Shown here: positions 1-7,012 of the stretch, one piece after another | How the letters are laid out: each line of letters starts with the position of its first letter | Position numbering within the stretch: the stretch's first letter is position 1 | Source of the DNA: Candidatus Krumholzibacteriia bacterium | Lineage (GTDB): Bacteria > Krumholzibacteriota > Krumholzibacteriia > LZORAL124-64-63 | DNA: 14,323 nucleotides | NCBI GenBank assembly: GCA_016744275.1 | Contig: JADGEP010000014.1 | Location: 1 to 14,323, forward strand | Reading direction: 5' to 3' | Translations under genes and position numbers: made by a program | Notes under the pieces: model-generated | What the model was told of the DNA's origin: nothing | Seen by the model: the letters and a program-made list of their open reading frames with translations, nothing else | Database searches by the model: none

Positions 1-81
1 CGCCAACGCCGGTTCGAGAATGGGTTCTGCCCCGCCCTCCAAAAAGCCTTCGATTTCCTGCCGCGTGGGTTTCCTATCCAT
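1..81 (-). CDS. N-terminus of an unidentified protein (truncated by window edge)
   Basis: An ATG on the minus strand (bases 81-79) opens a frame that stays open to the left edge, giving 27 codons beginning MDRKPTRQEIEGFLEGG. The start overlaps the last 8 bases of the upstream sigma factor gene, so the two are probably translationally coupled and in one operon. Too little is visible to assign a family. ECF sigma factors of this type are often followed by a Ser/Thr protein kinase gene, and such kinases often have a short acidic/helical stretch before the kinase domain. That makes a kinase a reasonable guess, but nothing in the 27 residues proves it. Confidence 0.6.
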   Translation of the reverse strand, partial: MDRKPTRQEIEGFLEGGAEPILEPALA

Positions 82-652
82 CAGATGACTCTCCGGCCGA
101 GAGGAAATCGGCCAGCCACGATTTGGCTCGCACCCAATCTGAGCGCACCGTGCGGTCGCTCACGTTCAGCAGTTCGGCTATTTCCAGGTCTTTCAGCCCC
201 ACGAAAAAACGCAACTCCACGACCTGGGCCAGGCGTTCATCTTCCACTTTGAGCTGCTTCAAGCCTTCGTCCAGATCGAGCAGCATTTCGCCGCGGGCAT
301 TGGCCTGCAGTTCGTCGGGTTCCAACGGTGATTGCTGCCGGTCGCCACCGCGTTTGACGGCTTGTCGGGAGCGGTAATGATCAACCAGAATGTGCCGCAT
401 GGCGCGCGCCGCGGTGGCGAAAAACCGGAGGCGATCGCCTTCGAGCACGGCGGCTTGATCAACCAATCGCAAGTACGACTCGTGCACCAGCGCGGTGGTG
501 TGCAGGGTGGAGTTGCTGGCATGGCGCCGGCGTTGGCCACTGGCGATTTGGCACAGCTCGGCGTAGACCGCTGCAAAGAGGTCTTCGCGCTGGCCATTTT
601 CACCGGTGCGGGCGGCGACCAGAAGTTGGGTCAGGTTTTGAGACGGGTCCAT
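74..652 (-). CDS. ECF-type RNA polymerase sigma factor (TIGR02999-like)
   Basis: The product directs RNA polymerase to a dedicated promoter set. From Met at 652 it is 192 aa. Region 2 spans about residues 7-95 and includes HTTALVHESYLRL and FFATAARAMRHILVDHYRSR, both hallmarks of this ECF subfamily. Region 4 spans about 125-185 with a helix-turn-helix around DLEIAELLNVSDRTVRSDW. I prefer the start at 652 over the in-frame ATG at 691. MDPSQNLTQLL matches how family members begin, and a -10-like GATAAT lies at 693-698, which would put transcription start downstream of 691. Neither start has a clear Shine-Dalgarno. No anti-sigma gene adjoins it; the next gene overlaps by 8 bp and is cut off. Where canonical factors have an acidic DAED-like stretch, this one reads HTTA (residues 51-54), typical of factors thought to depend on Ser/Thr kinases. 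Confidence 0.9.
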   Translation of the reverse strand: MDPSQNLTQLLVAARTGENGQREDLFAAVYAELCQIASGQRRRHASNSTLHTTALVHESYLRLVDQAAVLEGDRLRFFATAARAMRHILVDHYRSRQAVKRGGDRQQSPLEPDELQANARGEMLLDLDEGLKQLKVEDERLAQVVELRFFVGLKDLEIAELLNVSDRTVRSDWVRAKSWLADFLSAGESSDG

Positions 653-692
653 GCAACTAGGATAAACGATTTGGGAGGGATTCAGGTGCAAG

Positions 693-719
693 ATTATCTG
701 AATTCGAGAAATCTTTCAG
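693..719 (-). promoter_or_regulatory. Candidate promoter of the sigma factor gene
   Basis: On the minus strand, CTGAAA (714-719) is followed after 15 bp by GATAAT (693-698). The -10 matches the consensus at 5 of 6 positions; the -35 is weak and the spacer short. Its position favours translation from 652. Match by eye only. Confidence 0.3.
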
Positions 720-772
720 ATTCCGAGAGCCACCAATCTGCCCAAATCGATCATTTTCTGCTGTGCAACTCG

Positions 773-2020
773 TCAGTATGGCCGGCAACTGGTGCCCACC
801 ACATCACTGGTGCCATTGGTGTTCGTCATCGTTCCGATAAAGCCCGAAGTCGTTCCGAGCGCCGCATCATTGGCTGGATCGGAGCCGTCGGGGTCAAAGC
901 TCAGGGCAAAACTGTTTCCCCCTCCAGATACGGAAAGGCCACCACCGCTGCGGGTCCCCGTCAATGGCGTTTCATTGCCCCTGAGTGTCACCAGAACGCC
1001 TACGACGCTGTCATCTGCCATGATGTCCAAGGCGACGACTCCGGAGTTGTCCGCCGAAAACCCGTGACCTTGCAGATTGAAGAATCCTGAGAGCCGGTAG
1101 ACAGCATCTTCACGGCCTCCAATTCGTTGGCCGCTGAAAGTGCCCGATTCGTTGGCTGGTCCATTGACCCAGGTGCCATTGGTGATGGTTTTGTAATCCT
1201 GCAATTCCCCTGAAAACTCAGCGCCGGTCGAGACCAAGCCGGAAAGGAACTGCCGGTCTACGTCATAGGACAACCCCTGTTGGGGCGCGACGCCGGACAC
1301 GATGTTTTCGTCCGTACTGAACACCAAGGCACTGGTCACGCCAACTCGTGGTGTGTCATCGCCAAAGGCCAACGGATCAAATCGTTCGTGCTGAATCCAT
1401 AGCAGGTAGGTCCCGTTGTCATCGCCGCTGAATGATCCTCGAAACACGCCGGAAGACAGGCAAGCAAGGGTCAGTTCAAGGTGGGAACGAGCCGCGGCGG
1501 CGGCCGGGAGAACGGGAACACGGCTATCGGCTGTCGCCACGTCAGACATGATTGCTGCCAGATCCCCGGCGCTCATTGCGGTGCTAAAATTCGGCTGAGA
1601 CCAACCTTCGGCCACAGTGCGCACAGCGTCCGAAATCACGATGCCGTTGGCACCGTCGCCATCGGAATCCAACATCAATAGAAACCGCACGATGTTCAGT
1701 GTTTCCGTTCCGGCACTGTTGCCGCCTGTCAGATCTACAGGAGAAATGATTTCGGCACCCGTAACGGATCCCACAACCACGGCACCGATGGAAAAGGTCA
1801 CACTTGAGCCGACTTCGTAAGCAAAAGTGCCGGATGCATCGGTCGTACCATTGAGCTCGCCTGAGCTATAACCAAGACCGTGGACGACGGCGTCAACAAA
1901 GCGTCCCTCGGCAGTGGCTGGAGGCGGGGGCGGATCGGTCGGGTTGGAATCGCTGCCGCAACCTCCACAAATGGCCAAAAGAAATACGATGCCGACAACG
2001 GTCACACCAAATGCACGCAT
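773..2020 (-). CDS. Putative lipoprotein / secreted protein with adhesin-like N-terminal domain
   Basis: A 415-aa exported protein of unknown function. The N-terminus is a signal sequence (MRAFGVTVVGIVFLLAICGGC) running into a Cys-Gly-Ser stretch and a proline-rich linker (PTDPPPPP), as in lipoproteins anchored by the Cys near residue 22. The lipobox is imperfect, so simple secretion is possible. Residues about 38-105 (FVDAVVHGLGY..., GTTDASGTFAYEVG, VTFSIG) match a small beta-rich module common in extracellular lipoproteins and adhesins. It is followed by LMLDSDGDGANGI, a helical segment, and a C-terminal beta-rich part of about 220 residues containing GVFRGSFSGDDNGTYLLWI. The start at 2020 has AAGG about 4 bases upstream. 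It is divergent from the kinase gene across a 204-bp gap. It may be surface-exposed; I see no catalytic motif. Confidence 0.8.
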   Translation of the reverse strand: MRAFGVTVVGIVFLLAICGGCGSDSNPTDPPPPPATAEGRFVDAVVHGLGYSSGELNGTTDASGTFAYEVGSSVTFSIGAVVVGSVTGAEIISPVDLTGGNSAGTETLNIVRFLLMLDSDGDGANGIVISDAVRTVAEGWSQPNFSTAMSAGDLAAIMSDVATADSRVPVLPAAAAARSHLELTLACLSSGVFRGSFSGDDNGTYLLWIQHERFDPLAFGDDTPRVGVTSALVFSTDENIVSGVAPQQGLSYDVDRQFLSGLVSTGAEFSGELQDYKTITNGTWVNGPANESGTFSGQRIGGREDAVYRLSGFFNLQGHGFSADNSGVVALDIMADDSVVGVLVTLRGNETPLTGTRSGGGLSVSGGGNSFALSFDPDGSDPANDAALGTTSGFIGTMTNTNGTSDVVGTSCRPY

Positions 2021-2045
2021 AGCCTTGATCTTTCTGTTCGGAAAT

Positions 2046-2073
2046 TTTGTATGAATTCAGAACACAATCTCAG
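2046..2073 (-). promoter_or_regulatory. Candidate promoter of the lipoprotein gene
   Basis: On the minus strand, CTGAGA (2068-2073) and TACAAA (2046-2051) are separated by 16 bp. Each matches 4 of 6 bases of the sigma-70-type consensus, and the leader would be about 20 bases. The remainder of the 2021-2224 divergent region is AT-richer than its surroundings (for example 2146-2180) and presumably holds the kinase promoter, but I could not choose a convincing one. Confidence 0.3.
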
Positions 2074-2215
2074 GTCCAGTCGCCATTCGGCAAGAGCACC
2101 TTCGTTTCCGGGCTCATTGTCCCACATTCTCAAATTCGGTGCAAATTTATCTTTTTTAGAGTATTTTATTCAAATTCCAGAATCCCAATGCCCACCTTTT
2201 ATCGACCATTCCCCC

Positions 2216-2219
2216 GGAG
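2216..2219 (+). promoter_or_regulatory. Ribosome binding site fixing the kinase start
   Basis: GGAG lies 5 bases before the ATG at 2225. The frame is open upstream to 1880, but that extension overlaps the divergent lipoprotein gene and has no kinase homology, so this site decides the start. Confidence 0.75.
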
Positions 2220-2224
2220 ACCCC

Positions 2225-4900
2225 ATGCAAACCGGCGACAAACTCAACCATTACGAAGTTATGGAAAAAATCGGTGCCGGGGGCATGGGCGAGGTCTGGC
2301 GCGCCAAAGACACCACCCTCAGCCGGGATGTCGCCCTGAAGGTCCTGCCCCCCGAATTTGCCGCCGATCCCGAACGCCTCGCCCGGTTCCGGCGCGAAGC
2401 CAAGACCCTCGCCCAACTGCACCATCCGAACATCGCCTCCATTTTTGGACTCGAAGAAACGCCCGACGCCATCTTCCTGGTCATGGAACTGGTCGAGGGC
2501 CAGGACCTGTCCGAGGTTCTCAAGTCTGGGCCCCTACCCGTCGACGACGCCATCAACGTGGCCAAGCAAATCGCCGAAGGACTCGAAGAAGCCCACGAGG
2601 CCGGCATTGTGCACCGCGACCTGAAACCCGCCAACGTGAAACGCACGCCTGATGGTAAGGTCAAAATTCTGGATTTCGGATTGGCCATGGCCATGGCCGG
2701 ACAGTCGACCACCGAAGGCGAAAGCGTCACCTCCATGGCCACCATGACCGCGGCCATGACCCAGGCCGGGATGATTCTCGGCACGGCGGCCTACATGAGC
2801 CCCGAGCAGGCGCGCGGCCTTTCGGTCGATCGGCGCACAGATATCTGGGCCTTCGGCGTGCTCTTCTTTGAGATGCTCACCGGGCGCCGCATGTTCGAAG
2901 GCGAGACGGTCACCGACACCTTGGCTGGCATTCTCAAGACCGATCCGGATTGGGACGCCTTGCCTGATTCCACGCCACCACAAGTGGAGCGCGTGCTGCG
3001 CCGCTGCCTGACTCGCAACGCCCGGCAGCGGCTGCGCGACATCGGTGAGGCGCGGGTGCGGCTGGAAGAACCCGAGGCTGAGTCTGGCATTTTCACGGGG
3101 CCGATCCGGCCGATCCAGATGGACGAGCCTTCGCAGGCGCGGTTTCTGCCCTGGGCGTTGCTGGTTCTTGCAGTGGCGGCGCTGGGCTACTTCGCCTTCG
3201 GCCGTCCGGGCCCGGTTGAGACCGGCCCGATCCAACTGGCCGTTCCCACTCCCGACGACGTGGAGTTCCAACTGGACACTTCGTATCCCGGCGCCCCCGC
3301 GATTTCTCCCGACGGCAAATTTGTCGTTTTTGGCGGCGTCGATGAAGAGGGCGAAGTGCTGCTCTACCTGCGCGCCTTCGACTCGAACCAGGCGGTTGCC
3401 CTGGACGGCACCCAAAACGCTCAGTACCCTTTTTGGTCGCCGGACAGCCGCCACGTTGCCTTCTACGACCGCAACGAGAGCCTGAAGAAGGTCCCGGTGA
3501 ACGGCGGCCCCGGGCAGAACATTTGCGTGGCCGGTAACGGCAAGGGCGGAACCTGGAATGATGAAGGCACCATCCTTTTCACCACCGATTTCGATACGCC
3601 CATCATGCGGGTGGCCGACGTGGGCGGCGAGCCCGTTGCGGTCACCAATCTCAAAGACGACAAAGGCTTTGATTCGCACCGCCACCCCTGGTTCCTGCCC
3701 GATGGCCGCCGCTTTCTGTATCTGGCCCGGGCCGGCACCGGCAACCAGACCGAGATCCGGTTGGCCAGCCTGGACGGCGACTCCACCCAGGTGATCATGA
3801 CCAACCAGACCCACGCCGAATTCGTTGACGGCTACCTGTTCTACGTGCGCAATAATGTGCTGGTCGCCCACGCCTTCGACCCCGACATCCTGGACTTCAC
3901 GGCTGACCCTGTCCCTGTGGCCTCGAACGTCATCTCGATTGACGGCGCGTCCCGGGCCGTATTCTCGCTTTCGCAAAACGACCGGATGGTCTTCATGAGA
4001 GGCAAGGCTCTCGACCAGACGGCGAACCTCTTGTGGATGGACCCGGCCGGCCAGGTCACCGAAGAAATCCCCGAAAGCGACAACTTCCTCTCCACCGTTC
4101 TATCGGACGACAATCGCTTCATTGCCCTGAGCGTCGTTGATGCGCGGGGCGCCTATCGGGACATCTGGGTCTACGAGGTTGAACGGGGATTTCGCAAACG
4201 GTTCACCATGCATGAGGCCGACGAAGGAGACCCCCTCTGGACCCCCGATGGCCGCTACATCTATTACGTCGCCGATCCCGACGGAGACTATAAGGTCTAC
4301 CGAAAGGCCGTCAGTGGGATCAAGCCCGCCGAACTGGCCTTCGAGCTGGGCGACGATGTGCGGATCTGGGACATCAGTCCCGACGGCAAGGACCTGCTCT
4401 ATTCCGTGGTCGGCGAAGGGTCACAATACGACCTGTGGGTCGTCGCCCTCGACGGCACCGAAGAGCCCCGCCTCCTGGTCCAAACCGCCGCCATGGACGG
4501 CGCGGCACGGTTCTCCCCCGACGGCAAGTGGCTCTCCTACTGGTCCATGGAAACCGGCACCGGACACGTCAACCTGGCGCCCTGGCCCGGGCTCGAATGG
4601 TCTCGGCAGGTGTCGACCACTTCCGGCGCCTGGCAATTCTGGCATGATGACAGCAAGACCTTGGTTTTCCAGGATGGCGGAGGGCAGGTCCTTTCATCGA
4701 CGATTGAGGGGGACGGCGAAGAGGTGAAGATCGGAGCGCCTGTTCCGCTTTTTAACCACGGTTCGATGCTGTTTGAGGGCCACCATATCGACATGACCGG
4801 GGATGGAGAGCGGTTTGTGGTCATCGGGAATCCTCTGACGAATCCGCCTCAGTATTTTGATGTGGTTGTTGGGTGGAAGGGGTTGTTGGGCTGGGAGTGA
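2225..4900 (+). CDS. Transmembrane Ser/Thr protein kinase with C-terminal TolB/WD40-like beta-propeller
   Basis: An 891-aa membrane kinase. The cytoplasmic catalytic domain (about residues 10-275) carries the glycine loop IGAGGMGEV (16-24), ATP-binding Lys39, the catalytic loop HRDLKPAN (130-137, Asp132), DFGL (150-153), GTAAYMSPEQARG (186-198) and DIWAFGV (206-212), so it should be active. One transmembrane segment (about 307-325, FLPWALLVLAVAALGYFAF) leads to a long extracytoplasmic region (about 335-891). This contains repeated blades with the signature [IFW]SPDG/TPDG: ISPDGKFVVF, WSPDSRHVAF, FLPDGRRFLY, WTPDGRYIYY, ISPDGKDLLY, FSPDGKWLSY. Kinase plus propeller is a known architecture in Acidobacteriota and related phyla, where the propeller is assumed to sense a ligand or protein; the ligand is unknown. 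The activation loop is long and methionine-rich. It is monocistronic or precedes the dipeptidase gene by 147 bp. Confidence 0.93.
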   Translation: MQTGDKLNHYEVMEKIGAGGMGEVWRAKDTTLSRDVALKVLPPEFAADPERLARFRREAKTLAQLHHPNIASIFGLEETPDAIFLVMELVEGQDLSEVLKSGPLPVDDAINVAKQIAEGLEEAHEAGIVHRDLKPANVKRTPDGKVKILDFGLAMAMAGQSTTEGESVTSMATMTAAMTQAGMILGTAAYMSPEQARGLSVDRRTDIWAFGVLFFEMLTGRRMFEGETVTDTLAGILKTDPDWDALPDSTPPQVERVLRRCLTRNARQRLRDIGEARVRLEEPEAESGIFTGPIRPIQMDEPSQARFLPWALLVLAVAALGYFAFGRPGPVETGPIQLAVPTPDDVEFQLDTSYPGAPAISPDGKFVVFGGVDEEGEVLLYLRAFDSNQAVALDGTQNAQYPFWSPDSRHVAFYDRNESLKKVPVNGGPGQNICVAGNGKGGTWNDEGTILFTTDFDTPIMRVADVGGEPVAVTNLKDDKGFDSHRHPWFLPDGRRFLYLARAGTGNQTEIRLASLDGDSTQVIMTNQTHAEFVDGYLFYVRNNVLVAHAFDPDILDFTADPVPVASNVISIDGASRAVFSLSQNDRMVFMRGKALDQTANLLWMDPAGQVTEEIPESDNFLSTVLSDDNRFIALSVVDARGAYRDIWVYEVERGFRKRFTMHEADEGDPLWTPDGRYIYYVADPDGDYKVYRKAVSGIKPAELAFELGDDVRIWDISPDGKDLLYSVVGEGSQYDLWVVALDGTEEPRLLVQTAAMDGAARFSPDGKWLSYWSMETGTGHVNLAPWPGLEWSRQVSTTSGAWQFWHDDSKTLVFQDGGGQVLSSTIEGDGEEVKIGAPVPLFNHGSMLFEGHHIDMTGDGERFVVIGNPLTNPPQYFDVVVGWKGLLGWE

Positions 4901-4914
4901 TGGGAGTGTTGGGG
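4871..4914 (+). other. Putative G-quadruplex-forming tract across the kinase stop codon
   Basis: Six runs of three or four G lie in 44 bases: 4871-4873, 4879-4882, 4888-4890, 4893-4895, 4902-4904 and 4911-4914. They are separated by 5, 5, 2, 6 and 6 bases, which satisfies the usual G3+N1-7 pattern more than once. It is on the sense strand, so it would also be in the mRNA, spanning the stop codon at 4898-4900. No ordinary hairpin terminator is visible after this gene. Confidence 0.5.
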
Positions 4915-5047
4915 ACAGCTTGCTTTAGCACCGCACGCCCTTGACAGAAACCCCGCCCTACGGCAACCTACTCCACAATCCAGGCAAAGAACGTAAGAAG
5001 AATGCAAAGGGCCAGAGTGCCCTCAACCCATCCGGGAGTACAATAAA

Positions 5048-6922
5048 ATGCACCGCAGCAACTCTGGAATTTTGAAACAGACCCGATGGCAACGGCAAAC
5101 TCCAGCGTTATTGGTGTTGCTCGTGATCATTCTCGCGGCATCAACCGCCGCTGCCTGCACCAACTTCCTGGTCACCGCCGGCGCTTCCGAAGACGGGTCG
5201 ACCATGGTCACCTACACCGCCGATTCGCACTCCTTCTATGGCGAGTTGTACTACCGTCCGCCGGGTGAGCACGCGCCGGGAACGATGATCCCGATTTATG
5301 AATGGGACACGGGCAAGTACCTGGGCGAAATCGAGCAGGCGCCTGTGACCTACTCGGTCGTTGGCAACATGAACGAGCACCAGGTCACCATCGGCGAGAC
5401 GACGTTCGGCGGCCGCACCCTGCGTGACCCGGACGCGATCCTCGACTACGGCAGCCTCATGTACGTCACTCTGCAGCGGGCGCGCACCGCGCGTGAGGCC
5501 ATCGAAGTGATGACTTCGCTGGTCAACGAGTATGGTTATTACAGCAGCGGCGAATCCTTCTCGATCGGCGATCCCGAAGAGGTCTGGATCATGGACCTCA
5601 TCGGCAAGGGGCCGGAGAACAAGGGCGCCGTCTGGGTGGCCCGGCGCGTGCCGGATGGGTACATCTCGGGGCATGCCAATGCGGCCCGCATCCGTCAGTT
5701 TCCGCTGAATGACAGCGACAATACGCTGTACGCGCCCGATGTGATCGACTTCGCCCGCGAGCAGGGCTGGTACGAAGGCGACGACAAGGATTTCGATTTT
5801 ACGGAGATTTACGATCCGGATGCTTTTGGCACCCGGCGCGCTTGTGAGGCGCGGGTGTGGTGCATGTTTGAGCGCGCCGCGCCTGGTGGCGAGCACGGCG
5901 AAGGTTGGATCCAGGGCGAGCCTGGGGCCGAGCCGGTGCCGTTGTGGATTCGTCCGGACCGCAAGTTGAACGTGGCTGATGTCATGGGTTTTATGCGTGA
6001 TCATTATGAAGGCACGGCGTTGGACATGACGGTCGACATCGGGGCTGGTCCGTACAAACTGCCGTATCGCTGGCGGCCAATGCGTTGGGAAGTTGAAGGG
6101 AAGAAGCACTACCATGAGCGGGCTGTTTCCACGCAGCAGACGGGTTTTTCGTTCATCAACCAGATGCGCTCCTGGTTGCCGGACCCGATTGGTGGCTTGA
6201 GTTGGTTTGGGGTTGATGATACCTACACCACTGTTTGGTTCCCGGCTTACGCTGGCATCACCGAGATTCCGCATGCTTATCGAGTGGGGACCGGGTCTTA
6301 TCACGAGGTTGATTACGAGGCGGCGTTCTGGTCGTTCAATCGTGTGGCCAACTTCGCCTACTCGCGTTACTCCGACATGATTGTTGATATCCAGCTGGTG
6401 CAGCAAGGGCTTGAAGGCGGGTTCCTGGCCGAGGTTGAGAATGTTGATGCGGCTGCCGTGGCGCTTTATGAGCAGTCGCCGCGATTGGCCCGGGATTACC
6501 TCACGCAATATTCGGGTGAGGCAGGCAATAAGGTTGTCGAACGTTGGAACGGACTTTTTGACGAACTGCTCTACAAGTATCTCGATGGGAATGTGAAGGA
6601 TGAGTTTGGGAAGCCTCAGTTTGAAGGTTATCCCGACGAATGGTTGGGCGAGATTGTGGCGGCGACGGGTGAGCGCTACGAAAATGTTGAGGTCGCGGCC
6701 GAGATTGAGAGGCGAGAGGCTACCGAGGCGGAGGCACTGCAGGAAGCGCAGGGCCTCACCGAGAGCATTTTGATTTTGTTGGCGGGGCGGGGGCTTGAGG
6801 TGTCTGCCGATCAGAGGCAGCATATTGAGGAAGAGCAGGATGTTGAAGTGCTGCGTGGGTGGTTGCTGGAAGCGGCGAAATCGGAGTCGGTAGCGGGGAT
6901 AGTTGGGGGATGGGTTGAGTGA
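5048..6922 (+). CDS. Exported C69-family dipeptidase (Ntn hydrolase)
   Basis: A 624-aa peptidase of family C69 (formerly U34), which cleaves dipeptides and is made as a precursor with an N-terminal nucleophile. The N-terminus is a signal sequence with hydrophobic core LLVLLVIILAAS ending AAA, immediately followed by Cys37 in CTNFLVTAGASEDGS, the family's catalytic Cys motif. Signal cleavage after Ala36 would directly expose this nucleophile in the periplasm. Further family features are YTADSHSFYGELYY, SYSVVGNMNEHQV-type sequence near residue 100 (written here as TYSVVGNMNEHQV), and GESFSIGDPEEVWIMDLIGKG. The last 100 residues are charged and helical (EIERREATEAEALQEAQ). The start at 5048 has GGGAG 9 bases upstream (5034-5038). 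A strong terminator follows. The role is probably peptide scavenging, consistent with the secreted protease in the same window. It could have other amidase substrates. Confidence 0.9.
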   Translation: MHRSNSGILKQTRWQRQTPALLVLLVIILAASTAAACTNFLVTAGASEDGSTMVTYTADSHSFYGELYYRPPGEHAPGTMIPIYEWDTGKYLGEIEQAPVTYSVVGNMNEHQVTIGETTFGGRTLRDPDAILDYGSLMYVTLQRARTAREAIEVMTSLVNEYGYYSSGESFSIGDPEEVWIMDLIGKGPENKGAVWVARRVPDGYISGHANAARIRQFPLNDSDNTLYAPDVIDFAREQGWYEGDDKDFDFTEIYDPDAFGTRRACEARVWCMFERAAPGGEHGEGWIQGEPGAEPVPLWIRPDRKLNVADVMGFMRDHYEGTALDMTVDIGAGPYKLPYRWRPMRWEVEGKKHYHERAVSTQQTGFSFINQMRSWLPDPIGGLSWFGVDDTYTTVWFPAYAGITEIPHAYRVGTGSYHEVDYEAAFWSFNRVANFAYSRYSDMIVDIQLVQQGLEGGFLAEVENVDAAAVALYEQSPRLARDYLTQYSGEAGNKVVERWNGLFDELLYKYLDGNVKDEFGKPQFEGYPDEWLGEIVAATGERYENVEVAAEIERREATEAEALQEAQGLTESILILLAGRGLEVSADQRQHIEEEQDVEVLRGWLLEAAKSESVAGIVGGWVE

Positions 6923-6950
6923 GTTTCTGATAGGCAACAGAGGAACCTGG

Positions 6951-6993
6951 AAAACAAAAACCCCCGCCGTTGAAACCGGCGGGGGCTTTTTAT
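6951..6993. terminator. Bidirectional intrinsic terminator between convergent genes
   Basis: A perfect 9-bp GC stem (CCCCCGCCG at 6961-6969, CGGCGGGGG at 6977-6985) encloses a 7-base loop. CTTTTTATT follows on the plus strand, and the minus-strand reading is followed by TTTTTGTTTT. It sits 38 bases after the dipeptidase stop and 28 bases after the stop of the convergent 241-aa gene, so it can end both transcripts. Confidence 0.93.
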
Positions 6994-7012
6994 TGCCAAT
7001 AATCGCTCTGAA

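Noticed and set aside
332..1090. Plus-strand open frame (252 codons) across the sigma factor and lipoprotein 3' ends
   Set aside because: It crosses two genes on the other strand, has no ribosome binding site and no recognisable motif.
2053..2060. TGAATTCA palindrome in the lipoprotein/kinase divergent region
   Set aside because: Only 8 bp and not repeated in a comparable setting elsewhere in the window; compatible with chance.
1880..2224. N-terminal extension of the Ser/Thr kinase
   Set aside because: It overlaps the divergent lipoprotein gene and its promoter; GGAG before ATG 2225 and the usual kinase N-terminus fix the start.
2534..3976. Minus-strand open frame (480 codons) inside the kinase gene
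   Set aside because: The sense strand encodes unmistakable kinase and propeller motifs; the antisense product is low-complexity Gly/Arg/His/Val with no recognisable domain.
4941..4970. TTGACA at 4941-4946 as a -35 for the dipeptidase gene
   Set aside because: The -35 is perfect, but the bases 16-18 bp downstream (about 4963-4970) do not resemble a -10, so I do not call a promoter.
5141..6937. Long minus-strand open frame (598 codons) opposite the dipeptidase gene
   Set aside because: It is the antisense of a clear C69 peptidase. Its translation is rich in Arg, His and Pro with no domain or signal, as expected from codon bias in GC-rich DNA.
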